A stretch of DNA of 64,000 nucleotides, from contig JAIQFF010000004.1 in the NCBI GenBank assembly GCA_020073395.1, positions 1 to 64,000 of the forward strand. Direction: 5' to 3'. The position numbers were made by a program, and so were the translations under genes. The notes beneath the pieces are model-generated. The model saw only the letters and a program-made list of their open reading frames with translations, had not been told where the DNA came from and did not search any database. The DNA comes from Terriglobia bacterium (lineage in GTDB: Bacteria > Acidobacteriota > Terriglobia > Terriglobales > Acidobacteriaceae). Of this stretch, positions 17,601-25,508 are shown piece after piece. The number at the start of each line of letters is the position of its first letter. Position 1 is the stretch's first letter.

Positions 17601-18066
17601 GATTCTGGAAATCCCGTCCCTGCAAAGGCAACTCGTTGATGAGCTTGTTGGTCATGGTGCCGCCGAGAGTGTCCGTGACGGTGTCGATCGGGGCCTGCTC
17701 ACCCTCGACTTGGACGGTTTCCGAAATCGCGCCCGGCTCGAGTTGAAAGTCGATACCGATATTTGCCGCCACTTCCAGACGGACACCACTGCGCTCGGTG
17801 GTCTTGAAGGTGGGCGCGGAAGCCCTCACAACATAGACGCCGGGGTTGAGATTGGGAGCTGCATATTCTCCCGCCGAGTTGGTCTCCAGCACGCGCTGGA
17901 TGCCCGTCTCCGTATTCTGAATGATCACTGTGGCATTGGGAACAATGGCGCCCGTGCGGTCGGTGACCCTGCCGACGATGCGTCCCTGCTGGGTTTGAGC
18001 AGAAGCGATCACGCAACAACCAAAGACTGCGGCGGAAAGTGCGAGAGCGGTGAGGAACGATTTCAT
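14644..18066 (-). CDS. Oar-like TonB-dependent outer membrane receptor
   Basis: A very large outer membrane transporter (1140 residues). It has a signal peptide (to about residue 24), an N-terminal carboxypeptidase-regulatory-like beta-sandwich (about 25-110: GRIVGRVTDRTGAIVPNATV), a plug domain (LINELPLQGRDFQNLLELRPG) and a long beta-barrel ending in an aromatic residue (LGAKLIW). This architecture is greatly expanded in Acidobacteriota; substrates are usually unknown. ATG at 18066 is chosen because GGGAG lies seven bases upstream; the ATG at 18078 overlaps that Shine-Dalgarno. The gene is downstream of a secreted cyanophycinase-like peptidase on the same strand, so peptide or polyamide uptake is possible but unproven. 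Confidence 0.92.
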   Translation of the reverse strand: MKSFLTALALSAAVFGCCVIASAQTQQGRIVGRVTDRTGAIVPNATVIIQNTETGIQRVLETNSAGEYAAPNLNPGVYVVRASAPTFKTTERSGVRLEVAANIGIDFQLEPGAISETVQVEGEQAPIDTVTDTLGGTMTNKLINELPLQGRDFQNLLELRPGVQRTPGGGFHSVTTNGNRFEDNNYMVDGTDDNDLYYGESVINDVGVAGTPASHLPLDAIQEFNTQENQGAEYGWKPGAVVNVGLKSGSNDFHGTGYYFHRNSAFDARNYFNPNPQPLSDLVLHQFGASAGGPIIKDKWFIFGNYEGARHKVGNPFNVDSPVTTSIGDPAISLPDAKAAAGCPASCDPVSLRLAELFLSNPGSTVSSGDPALINFNFNNVNREDNFVIKSDYHLSAKNIFTGRFFYANSLQTEEDTSPIRPDWLSIADTKVQVMGVNWTWMPTSAWVNEARFGYNHYWQSDNVADHDKSAADYGLNTGVTDPKLFGFPEIDIGSLFTMGGNSSWPLFTSPTYTYQAIDNVSLTRGRHNFRFGGEFRHGGTDLFRARRGRGRLSFDDTRDSNDDIVNPALVNFLQGNFGDEGFAQILTGDIRRYVTMTAFGAFVADDWRIAPRLTLNLGLRYDLSLPIKDSNNLIANFIPTQGGLIQVGQGISSPYATDKNNFSPRVGVAWDVFGTGKTVLRAGGAIIYEQPTIREFIDRGGLNENPSGLPGVTPGNGNIQLVQRELDDAGALGTAWTSGTPLFAGALTTPCDIGDPCDVFGVPYHLATPYVASWNVNLQQALGKSTSLQVAYVANRGIKLFSHRDINQSDPMASFNCYNNGDDSYRGCRQDTRPFVVNCTSGAGPCLDWAGYATEMENLGSSFYNGLQVTLTQRAFKGLNFLAGYTWAHALDNATTNRSGFPQDNRTFRPEWGNGDYDIRHRFTFSLSYELPSLHAPLQLGQGWQLTSIVNLQTGEPYGFYDSFDDISFSGEFLDRWDFSGDPNDVHWTTDPAKQITYLFGSDATSNPRCAAQNKNPDLDFYGCFISGSAVITPPAYGTFGHMRRNIFRGPAYANLDMSVTKRWKLSDRLNLQLRGEFFNVLNHPNFDGLYTLGTDISDPVFGINDLGVTNATPDVGASNPVVGSGGSRHIQLGAKLIW

Positions 18067-18361
18067 GGCGTCTCCCAATGGTGGTTTCCGGGACTACACT
18101 GCAGCGTAAATATCGATGGGGGAATACGAAGGAACAGGAATCAGAGCCCGGATTCGAGCTTCCCAGCGTCCACAAGATGGACCAACTGTTCGAGATTATT
18201 CACGGCGGTGAGGAAAAGGAGTGAGTTTTTTCCCATCTAGTGCCTTGCCCCGAACTGCTGCACCATGCGCGGAAGTCTGTCAAAGAAGATAGCGGAAGTC
18301 AACAACCAAAAGCACCGACAACATGAAACATTCGTTTCCGGAACATCGGCTTCGGGAAACA

Positions 18362-19405
18362 TCAATAGATGGAATTGCCCCGCAGGCTGGTGCGGACAAC
18401 TCCGTTCTCAACCATTATCGAGTAGCCACTACCGCCGTCGCCCGTCCAAGTCTTGAAATCAAAGTGTGCGCCGGCGGGAGCGCGGTAAGCGGAAATGTTG
18501 CGGATTGTAAGAGGAACATTGGGTTTACAAGCCTCTGGGACTGCGGTGACCTGCAGGAAGTAAACCCCTTTCCCGGACCCAATCACGGCACCCTTTCCAT
18601 CGGGTTCGACCAGCACCGCTGACTTCTCGTCGATGGCAACCTCGCGCGGCGCCTTCGACCAGCCGTCCTGCACCAGGCGCGAAAGAAACACCAGTGTCCG
18701 TCCCATGCGATCACGTTTGGCGAAGTGGCTGTCCGTAAGAGTGTTATCGAGGTACGGAACTTTCAGGAAATCGCGAACCAGCGTCACCCGTTCATGGTAG
18801 GGATTGGGCAGAACGTCGGCGGAAGCGAGGTCGTTGTCGTCTGCTTTATCTTTCAAGCAGCCATAGGCGAACTCGCCCAGCACGGCGAGGCCGGCGCTGG
18901 TGCCGCCGATGGGCTTTCCGCCTGCGACATTCGCATTGATGGCATCCTGTACCGGTGTTCCCTGCCAGAAGTTGACATAGCGAGACTGGTCGCCGCCGGC
19001 GATGAAGACTGCTTCGGCGTGCCGAATGATCTCCGCGACGGCAGGATCCAGGGCCGCGTCGCGGTCGGGAATGATCAACGTAGCCACCGAGTTCAGTTTG
19101 CACAGCCCGTTCACGTAGGGGTTGTAGTCGTCGTCCCCGCGCGCCCGCAGTATGAGAAAATCGCCGCCGTTCGCCTTCCGGCACAACCAGCGAAAGGCGC
19201 CGTCGAGGTCAGCCCCGCCGCCCATCATGGCAGTGCCGGCAACCGGTGTCGCCGTGCTGTCCGATTTCTCCCCCAGTCGAATGTATTGGTAGGAGGCAGC
19301 CGCTGCTGTGCTCGAGAAAGAGAGTATGGTCAGGAGAAGAGAAAGAATCACAGCCTGAGAACGCTTGGGAGAAATGATTCCTGAGAACATGATTTTGGAG
19401 GACAT
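18362..19405 (-). CDS. Secreted cyanophycinase-like serine peptidase (family S51)
   Basis: Cyanophycinases and related S51 peptidases are serine exopeptidases acting on cyanophycin or beta-aspartyl peptides. The 347-residue protein has a positively charged N-terminus and hydrophobic signal (to about residue 37), then MMGGGADLDGA, IAGGDQSRYV and the nucleophile elbow GGTSAGLAVLGE with the catalytic serine. The export signal points to an extracytoplasmic role. Two starts are possible (19405 and 19390); neither has a clear Shine-Dalgarno. It lies upstream of the TonB receptor on the same strand, with a 295-bp gap. The exact substrate (cyanophycin versus isoaspartyl peptides) is not shown by the sequence. 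Confidence 0.85.
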   Translation of the reverse strand: MSSKIMFSGIISPKRSQAVILSLLLTILSFSSTAAAASYQYIRLGEKSDSTATPVAGTAMMGGGADLDGAFRWLCRKANGGDFLILRARGDDDYNPYVNGLCKLNSVATLIIPDRDAALDPAVAEIIRHAEAVFIAGGDQSRYVNFWQGTPVQDAINANVAGGKPIGGTSAGLAVLGEFAYGCLKDKADDNDLASADVLPNPYHERVTLVRDFLKVPYLDNTLTDSHFAKRDRMGRTLVFLSRLVQDGWSKAPREVAIDEKSAVLVEPDGKGAVIGSGKGVYFLQVTAVPEACKPNVPLTIRNISAYRAPAGAHFDFKTWTGDGGSGYSIMVENGVVRTSLRGNSIY

Positions 19406-19496
19406 GCGCGCCCGGACAATTTATCGCGCCCGGCTCGGCCCGTCTACTGTTTCACGACACGCCGTGCTGTGATGTTTGTAACGTAGCCTGAATGTT

Positions 19497-20018
19497 ATGG
19501 TCCATCTGGTTCAGTTTGAGCAATGGGTCCCGGTCACGATTGAGCGGGTCTTTCTGTTTTTCGCCAATCCCGGTAACCTTCCACGGATCATGCCGCCGCG
19601 CACCGGGACCGAACTGGTCCGGCTGAAACTGGTGCCACCTCCCGGGATTGCAGAAGAACGCGCGACCATCACGGATGGGGCCCCTTTGGCCGGCGCCGGT
19701 TCCGAGATTGTCACTTCGTTCCGTCTGGTCCCATTTCTTCCGTTTCGTGCCCAGTGGATCGCCTTGATCACTGAATTTGAGTGGAACCACCATTTTGCCG
19801 ACATGCAAAAGAGGGGGCCGTTCAAGAGTTTTCACCATCGTCACGAACTTACCGGGGAAACGCGAAACCAAGTCAAAGGAACCGTGATAGGTGACGTGAT
19901 CGAATACGACGTGGGATTTGGATGGCTGGGCGAGTTGGCGCAAAAGCTTTTCGTCAACCGCCAGTTGCAGCAGACCTTCGCGTATCGCCAGAAAGCAGTC
20001 GAGAAGCTGCTGTGCTGA
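19497..20018 (+). CDS. SRPBCC-family ligand-binding protein
   Basis: The 173-residue protein matches the START/Bet v 1-like SRPBCC superfamily, as in proteins often named cell-division inhibitor or ligand-binding SRPBCC protein: VPVTIERVFLFFANPGNLPRI at the start, an alternating beta pattern in the middle, HHRHELTGE, VIGDVIEYDVGFG, and a C-terminal helix with FAYRQKAVEKLL. There is no signal peptide. The ligand is unknown. No Shine-Dalgarno is evident before the ATG. The gene is convergent with the YbjQ-family gene, whose stop is 10 bp away. Confidence 0.85.
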   Translation: MVHLVQFEQWVPVTIERVFLFFANPGNLPRIMPPRTGTELVRLKLVPPPGIAEERATITDGAPLAGAGSEIVTSFRLVPFLPFRAQWIALITEFEWNHHFADMQKRGPFKSFHHRHELTGETRNQVKGTVIGDVIEYDVGFGWLGELAQKLFVNRQLQQTFAYRQKAVEKLLC

Positions 20019-20028
20019 GCACAGCTGC

Positions 20029-20403
20029 TTATCTGCTGGGCTCTACTACCACTGCTGTCCCGTAGGCCAGCACTTCCGTGACCCCCTGCATGACCTCGGT
20101 CGCATCGTATCGCGCTCCGACCACGGCGTTTCCGCCCAGTTCAGCCGAGTGCTGCAGCATCAGGTCGAAAGCCTCGGACCGAGTCTTCTCACACAGCTGA
20201 GTCAGAAGAGTAATGTTGCCGCCAAGAATGGTTTGCAGGCTCGCCCCGATAGTCCCGAAAATCGAGCGTGAGCGCACCACGATGCCACGCACCACGCCCA
20301 GCGTGCGCACCACGCGAAAGCCGTCGAGTTCGAATTGCGTGGTCACCATATTGTGAGCAACCATCCGTCCGGACGTTCCGTAGCCTGTAGACATCGTGTT
20401 CAT
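20029..20403 (-). CDS. YbjQ/UPF0145 family protein
   Basis: The 124-residue protein belongs to the YbjQ (UPF0145, putative heavy-metal-binding) family, which forms small pentameric beta-rich assemblies of unknown role. Visible family features are [32 protein letters not shown] and the [12 protein letters not shown] block, with [11 protein letters not shown] at the end. GGAGGAAGG directly precedes the ATG. It is followed on the plus strand by the convergent SRPBCC gene. Confidence 0.9.
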   Translation of the reverse strand: MNTMSTGYGTSGRMVAHNMVTTQFELDGFRVVRTLGVVRGIVVRSRSIFGTIGASLQTILGGNITLLTQLCEKTRSEAFDLMLQHSAELGGNAVVGARYDATEVMQGVTEVLAYGTAVVVEPSR

Positions 20404-20440
20404 CCTTCCTCCAGGAAGTTGTCGTGCAGCTTCGCAGCTA

Positions 20441-20626
20441 CTATAACGATTCCAGCTGCGCTGTAATCACAAATTCGTGTTCCCGGGTGTCATACTGGAC
20501 ACGCACTACATTCGGCTTGCAACACACCTGGCAATCTTCCACGTAAGACTGGATGCGTCCAGCCGACTCGTCCACGGTAGTCTGGTTCCACTCGCCGCAG
20601 CCGGCGCATTGGAATCCGGTTTCCAT
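20441..20626 (-). CDS. CPXCG-motif cysteine-rich protein, 61 aa
   Basis: A small protein with two Cys pairs (C7-x2-C10 and C32-x2-C35, plus C36), expected to bind one zinc ion, as in the short CPXCG-motif proteins found near diverse bacterial genes. ATG at 20626 has GAGG about five bases upstream, and the longer open frame upstream lacks similar composition, so the short version is preferred. The second half ([18 protein letters not shown]) is strand-rich. It is on the same strand as, and 37 bp upstream of, the YbjQ gene. Function unknown. Confidence 0.78.
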   Translation of the reverse strand: METGFQCAGCGEWNQTTVDESAGRIQSYVEDCQVCCKPNVVRVQYDTREHEFVITAQLESL

Positions 20627-20734
20627 CACTGCCTCATTTTCAATTTTGCAATGCCGCTTTGCCAATTGCATATCAGAAGACCCCCGTATAATGGCGGTTC
20701 CCAGATCTAAACTCGAGAGGCCCTTGGAGGATTC

Positions 20735-22024
20735 ATGGTGTCGCGGCGCCGCTTTTTGCAGGCCAGCACAATTACCGCGGGCGCGAGCCTGACCGGCTTC
20801 GCTTCGCCGTTCCACGCCGAGGAGGCCTGTGCGCCTCTGCCGCCGGCGATCGCCAGCCTGAAGTCGATGAAAGATCTGGCCCGGCCCATCAGGGTTGATG
20901 AAAGAGCGGCACGCCAGGAAAAGGCCCGACGACTTATGGCGGCCAACCATCTCGACGCGATTGTTCTGGCCGACGGCACTTCGCTCAACTACTTTGCCGG
21001 AGTGCAATGGTGGGGAAGCGAACGCCTGTTTGGCCTGGTGCTGCCGGTCAAGGGGCACGCGCTCTGTATATGCCCTGCATTTGAAGAAGGCCGGGCCCGC
21101 GAGTTGCTGGCGAATTCTCCCGAAGGCAAAAATGCCGATGTGCGCACCTGGCAGGAGGACCAGAGTCCCTACCAGGTTTTGACGCAGGGATTAAAGGACC
21201 TGAATCTCTCCACCGGCAGGCTGGGCATGGAGGAGTCCGTGCGCTTCGTCTTCACCGACGCCATTGCAAAGGCCGCGCCGCAACTGAAGATTACGAGCGC
21301 GACCCCAGTCACTGCGGGTTGTCGCATGATCAAGAGTGACCACGAACTTGAGTTGATGCGCCTGGCCAACCAGGTCACGCTGACGGCTTATCATGCGGCG
21401 TACCAGACTCTGCACGAAGGAATGACGCAAGCGGAGCTCGAGAAAATGATTCTGTCCGCCTACGGTCAACTGGGTTTTCCCGGCGAAGTGGACATAGAGT
21501 TTGGCGAAAATTCCTCATTCCCGCACGGCTCGACTGTTCCACAAGTGATTCGCGAAGGCACGCTGGTGATGCTGGACGACGGCTGCACCGTCGAAGGGTA
21601 TCAGTCCGATATCACGCGCACGTTCGTCTTCGGCAAACCTTCAGACAAAATGAAGAGTGTCTTTGAAATCGTCCATCGGGCGCAAACGGCCGCACTTAAG
21701 GCCGCCCGCCCCGGTGTGGAATGCCAGGCGGTGGATGCAGCAGCGCGGAAAGTGATCAGCGATGCCGGATACGGCCCGGACTATAAATTCTTCACTCACC
21801 GCGTGGGACACGGAATCGGCATGGACGGCCACGAATGGCCCTATCTCGTGCGCGGCAACGCGACGCCGCTGGCTCGGGGCATGACCTTCAGCGATGAGCC
21901 GGGCATTTACATTCGGGGCGAATTCGGAGTGCGCCTGGAAGACGACATGCACATTACGGAAAACGGCGCGGAGCTATTCACGCCGCAGAGTCCTTCGCTG
22001 GAGGACCCGTTCGGAACGGCGTGA
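20735..22024 (+). CDS. Tat-exported M24 family (Xaa-Pro type) metallopeptidase
   Basis: M24 peptidases of this kind cleave N-terminal residues before proline, using two metal ions. The 429-residue protein begins with a Tat signal (VSRRRFLQAST), then a creatinase-type N-domain, then the pita-bread domain. The metal ligands are visible: D in VMLDDGCTVEGY, D in QSDITRTFVFG, H in HRVGHGIGMDGHE, E in FSDEPGIYI and E in RLEDDMHITENG. GGAGG lies six bases before the ATG. Tat export fits metal loading in the cytoplasm followed by periplasmic action. It stands alone, convergent with the GMC locus across a family A repeat. Confidence 0.9.
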   Translation: MVSRRRFLQASTITAGASLTGFASPFHAEEACAPLPPAIASLKSMKDLARPIRVDERAARQEKARRLMAANHLDAIVLADGTSLNYFAGVQWWGSERLFGLVLPVKGHALCICPAFEEGRARELLANSPEGKNADVRTWQEDQSPYQVLTQGLKDLNLSTGRLGMEESVRFVFTDAIAKAAPQLKITSATPVTAGCRMIKSDHELELMRLANQVTLTAYHAAYQTLHEGMTQAELEKMILSAYGQLGFPGEVDIEFGENSSFPHGSTVPQVIREGTLVMLDDGCTVEGYQSDITRTFVFGKPSDKMKSVFEIVHRAQTAALKAARPGVECQAVDAAARKVISDAGYGPDYKFFTHRVGHGIGMDGHEWPYLVRGNATPLARGMTFSDEPGIYIRGEFGVRLEDDMHITENGAELFTPQSPSLEDPFGTA

Positions 22025-22066
22025 GGTGCATTCTTGCTCGCTTCAATCTCCGCGAACCTTTCACAT

Positions 22067-22278
22067 GTCATCCTGAGCGGAGTCAGCCCGTTCGCTTGCG
22101 AACGGGCTGATGAAGTCGAAGGACCCCTACCTGTCGAATGCACCCGGCGTCGTAGCGTTTTTGGCCTGAGCAGCAGTTGAAAAAACACCCAGCGCGCGCC
22201 CGGCTCGATTTAGCTATAGGGGCCCTTCGACTGCGTGACTGCTTCGCGAAGCGAAGCAGTCACTCCGCTCCGGATGAC
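22067..22278. repeat. Paired hairpin repeat, family A, copy 3
   Basis: The left arm is nearly identical to that of copy 1 (same CGTTCGCTTGCGAACG stem). The right arm stem is GTGACTGCTTCGC/GCGAAGCAGTCAC with a GAA loop. The outer ends match the family consensus, apart from one change in the right end (CTCCGGATGAC). It lies between the convergent M24 and GMC small-subunit genes. Confidence 0.85.
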
Positions 22279-22294
22279 AACTCATCGGTGGTAG

Positions 22295-22894
22295 CTACGC
22301 TTCGGGCACAGAAGGGCATCCCGGGAAGGTGAGCAGGTAGGTGTTGCCCACGTAACCCAGATATTTGATTCCGATTTCGCTGGTAAAGAAGCCGTCGGCG
22401 GTCATCTCCCGCAGAAACGCAAAAAACTCCACGCCCTGGCTCAAGCCCGGGTCTTTCTCGGCATTCTTGCAATAGGCGATCAGGTCGAGAATCTCTTTTT
22501 GCTGCGCCGGGGAACAGTCGAGATAAGCCTTGCCGTAACGGTCCGTACACTGCGCATCCAGCCACATCAGACCGCCGCCGAGTTTCAGTTGATACTTGGG
22601 ATTCTCGCTGGTGAGCAGGTCGATAAATTCCGGGGCACCCGCTTCTTTTGCGCCGCCGGAATCGGTGTCTACGGGAATGATGGCCTGGCAGAGCGTTTGC
22701 AGCGTTTTGTATTGCTGGGGCGAGAAAAATTTTGGCGTATAAACGCCCGTCGTGGTTGCGGCTTTCTCCGCTGCCACCATGTGGTGCGCGTATTCGGCTG
22801 CCTGCGCCGGAATCACCCGCAGAACTGAGCCGGCCATCGCTCCCATGGTCAGAGTCTTCAGAATGTCGCGACGCGAGATGGACTTGGTTGCCAT
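22295..22894 (-). CDS. Gluconate 2-dehydrogenase subunit 3 family protein (Tat-exported)
   Basis: This is the small subunit that partners GMC-type sugar dehydrogenases and carries the export signal for the complex. The 199-residue protein starts with a Tat signal (SRRDILKTLTMGAMAGS) and contains the family pattern: ALCQAIIPVDTDSGGAKEAG-type region (LCQAIIPVDTDSGG), PEFIDLLTS, the middle helix and DGFFTSEIGIKYLGYVGN near the end. It is the last gene of the operon, nine bases after the GMC gene. A Shine-Dalgarno AAGGA precedes the ATG. Confidence 0.9.
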   Translation of the reverse strand: MATKSISRRDILKTLTMGAMAGSVLRVIPAQAAEYAHHMVAAEKAATTTGVYTPKFFSPQQYKTLQTLCQAIIPVDTDSGGAKEAGAPEFIDLLTSENPKYQLKLGGGLMWLDAQCTDRYGKAYLDCSPAQQKEILDLIAYCKNAEKDPGLSQGVEFFAFLREMTADGFFTSEIGIKYLGYVGNTYLLTFPGCPSVPEA

Positions 22895-22903
22895 GGTTCC
22901 TTC

Positions 22904-24610
22904 CTAAAGACTTCCTTTCCTGGCCTGATCAAGCAGATATTCCGACGCGCGCCAGGAGAGCGCCATGATAGTGAGCGTCGGATTCTTGTCCGGGTTGGTC
23001 ACGAAGGCCGCGGCATCGGTCACGAACACATTGTTCACGTCATGGGCCTGGCAGTACTTGTTCAGCACCGAAGTCTTGGGATTGCTTCCCATGCGCGCGG
23101 TGCCGAGTTCGTGGATGATCACTCCGCCATCCTCGATGCCATAGGGGTGGCGGCCTTCGGGCTTGGCTTTGCTGATGAATGTCCCGCCCGCCGCCTCCAC
23201 GATCGAGCGGAAGGTTTCCTGCATGTCCTTCGCCATATTGATTTCGTTCTCGCTCCACTGCCAGTGGAAGCGCAGCACAGGGATGCCCCACTGGTCCACG
23301 GTATCGGGATCGATATCGCAGTAGCTGTGCTCGTTGGGGATCATTTCGCCCCGTCCGGAAAAACCGATGTAGGTGCCGTACCGGCTGCGGCAGTGCTGTT
23401 TGAGGGACGCGCCGTAACCTTCGTGCTCTTCACACAAGCGGTCGAAGTCGCCAACGCCGGGCATGTCCCGGCCGCCGCCGAATTCAATGTGATATCCGCG
23501 CAGAAAATCATTCTTGCGATCGTACTTCCACCACGGCATGTACAAGTGCATTCCGCCCACGCCATCATGATTGTGGGGCGGCATCTTCTCCAGTTGCGGA
23601 AAATATCCGCCAGCCGAGCTGCCGACCGAATCAGTCAAGTAGCGCCCCACCGCGCCGGAAGAATTGGCCAGGCCGTCCGGGAAAAGAGTGGAACGGGAAT
23701 TGAGCAGCAGACGCGCCGACTCGCAGGCGCTGGCGGCCACCATGAACGCACGTGCATGCACCCGCTTTTCGGAACGCATGGCTTTGTCGATATACGCTAC
23801 CGCTTCTGCCTTGCCGTCTTTTCCTACCACGATCTCGCGAGCCATCGCGCCGGTGATCAAAGTGAAACGGCCGGTGGCTTGTGCCGGCGGGATCATGACC
23901 TGGCTGGAACTGAAATTGGAAGCCGTCAGGCAGCCCCGGCCGCACTGGGCGCAGTAATGGCAGGCGGCGCGCCCGTTCAGGGGCCTGGTTAAAATCGCCA
24001 GCCGCGAGGGCACGCAGGGAATGTTCAATTTGTCGCAGGCCTTCTTGATAATGGTTTCTGTGCAACGCGGCGGAGGTGGAGGCAGAAAAATACCGTCCGG
24101 CGCGCTGGGAATATTCTCCTTGCTCCCGAACACGCCGATGTAGGACTCCACTTTGTCGTAGTAGGGCGAAACTTCTTCGTAGGTGATAGGCCAGTCGTCG
24201 CCCATGCCATCGGTAGAGCGAGACCTGAAGTCCACCGGGGCGAAGCGGAGGGCGATGCGTCCCCAGTGGTTGGTGCGGCCGCCGACAATACGGGAGCGGA
24301 ACCAGCGGAACTGCGATCCCGCCGCCGCAGTGTAGGGTTCGCCTTCGATTTCCCAGGCACCGTTGGGCGCGATGAATTCGTCGTTCAGTTCATGCCGGTG
24401 TTCGCCCCCGACACCAACGCCGCGATGCGGCAGCTGGTAAGGCCACATGTGCTCCTTGAAATCTTTTTCCGGATTCAGCGGCGGGCCTGCCTCCAGCATC
24501 ACTACGTTCAGGCCGCCTTCGGTGAGCACTTTGGCGGCCGTGCCGCCCGCCGCGCCCGATCCAATAATGCAGACGTCATATACTTTCGGTGAACGAACAA
24601 CTTGTGCCAT
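22904..24610 (-). CDS. GMC-family flavoprotein sugar/glycoside dehydrogenase with CxxCxxCxxxC motif (A)
   Basis: The catalytic FAD subunit (568 residues) of a periplasmic dye-linked sugar or glycoside dehydrogenase. The N-terminal FAD motif is DVCIIGSGAAGGTAAKVL and the GMC C-terminal part contains HELGTARMG and NPTLTIMAL. Residues 217-227 hold CxxCxxCxxxC, which suggests an Fe-S cluster as in FAD-dependent glucose dehydrogenase. It has no signal peptide of its own, so export with the Tat-bearing small subunit immediately downstream is inferred. GGAGA precedes the ATG. Glucoside 3-dehydrogenase is one plausible activity; fructose, gluconate or polyol oxidation are alternatives. Confidence 0.9.
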   Translation of the reverse strand: MAQVVRSPKVYDVCIIGSGAAGGTAAKVLTEGGLNVVMLEAGPPLNPEKDFKEHMWPYQLPHRGVGVGGEHRHELNDEFIAPNGAWEIEGEPYTAAAGSQFRWFRSRIVGGRTNHWGRIALRFAPVDFRSRSTDGMGDDWPITYEEVSPYYDKVESYIGVFGSKENIPSAPDGIFLPPPPPRCTETIIKKACDKLNIPCVPSRLAILTRPLNGRAACHYCAQCGRGCLTASNFSSSQVMIPPAQATGRFTLITGAMAREIVVGKDGKAEAVAYIDKAMRSEKRVHARAFMVAASACESARLLLNSRSTLFPDGLANSSGAVGRYLTDSVGSSAGGYFPQLEKMPPHNHDGVGGMHLYMPWWKYDRKNDFLRGYHIEFGGGRDMPGVGDFDRLCEEHEGYGASLKQHCRSRYGTYIGFSGRGEMIPNEHSYCDIDPDTVDQWGIPVLRFHWQWSENEINMAKDMQETFRSIVEAAGGTFISKAKPEGRHPYGIEDGGVIIHELGTARMGSNPKTSVLNKYCQAHDVNNVFVTDAAAFVTNPDKNPTLTIMALSWRASEYLLDQARKGSL

Positions 24611-24637
24611 CAGGCTCTCCGGAAACGAGTTGGACCG

Positions 24638-25507
24638 CTAAAAGCGCACCTTCGCCAGGTATTCGTAACTGGCTTTGATGCTGGCAAAAGGGTCCTTCGG
24701 GTGGTCGTGCTCGACGAAGTAGTGCTTGATACCCGCTTCGTCCGACTGCGCGAAAATCTTCTTCCAGTCAATGATCCCGCTGCCGACTTCTGTCATCTCG
24801 TCCAGCGAGTCGCCGAAATTTTGTCCCCCGGAGGCGTCCGTTTTCGGGATCTTGGTCAGGTCCTTGACGTGCACCAGTGGAAAGCGGCCCGGATAACGCT
24901 TGAAATACTTTAATGGATCCTGCCCGCCCACCGTGATCCAGCACAGGTCCATTTCCATTTTCACCAGCCTGGGATCGCACTCCTCCAGCAGGATGTCGTA
25001 GGGAAGTTTTCCGTTGACTGGAGCAAATTCGAACCAGTGATTGTGATAGGCGAATTGGATCCCGGCTTTCTGACTGGCTTCCCCGGCGCGGTTAAAAGTT
25101 TCCGCGGCATGCTTCCAGCCGTCGGGCCCTTTGCGAACATCATCGTCAATGTACGGATTGACCAGATATTTGTGACCGACTACATGGGCCGCGTCCAGCA
25201 CGCTGGGAAATTTTTCTCCCAGGCTTTTGTATTCGATGTGCGCGGAGGGGCCGGTAAGCCCATGGCGGTCGAGCATGCCTCGCACTTCCTGCGGGGTGTG
25301 GCCATCGTAGCCGGCGAACTCAACTTCGCGATAACCGATCTCCGCGACCTTCGCCAGCTTGCCCTCGAAGTTGTCCTTCATCACGCTGCGGATGGTATAG
25401 AGCTGCAAGCCAACCTTGTCGATCTTGTCATCACCCGCGGCCCAGGAAAGCTGGCGGGACAGAACGCTGGCGGCAGTCATCGTACCCAGGAAAGTTCGTC
25501 GGTCCAT
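24638..25507 (-). CDS. Tat-exported TIM-barrel sugar phosphate isomerase/epimerase family protein (B)
   Basis: A xylose-isomerase-like AP-endonuclease-2 fold protein (289 residues) with a Tat signal (MDRRTFLGTMTAASVL). Barrel motifs are visible: LYTIRSVM, EIGYREVEFAGYDGHTPQEV, FAYHNHWFEF, KMEMDLCWITVGG, VHVKDLTKI and IDWKKIFAQSDEAG, containing the acidic and His residues that bind a divalent metal in this family. The Tat signal puts it in the periplasm, so a free keto-sugar or glycoside derivative is a more likely substrate than a sugar phosphate. The gene starts 1 bp after the stop of the preceding GMC gene, so its Shine-Dalgarno lies inside that gene. Confidence 0.88.
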   Translation of the reverse strand: MDRRTFLGTMTAASVLSRQLSWAAGDDKIDKVGLQLYTIRSVMKDNFEGKLAKVAEIGYREVEFAGYDGHTPQEVRGMLDRHGLTGPSAHIEYKSLGEKFPSVLDAAHVVGHKYLVNPYIDDDVRKGPDGWKHAAETFNRAGEASQKAGIQFAYHNHWFEFAPVNGKLPYDILLEECDPRLVKMEMDLCWITVGGQDPLKYFKRYPGRFPLVHVKDLTKIPKTDASGGQNFGDSLDEMTEVGSGIIDWKKIFAQSDEAGIKHYFVEHDHPKDPFASIKASYEYLAKVRF

Positions 25508-25508
25508 T

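Noticed and set aside
20627-21058. Long upstream extension of the CPXCG protein
   Set aside because: It overlaps the M24 gene in antisense and adds residues unlike the family; ATG at 20626 has its own Shine-Dalgarno.
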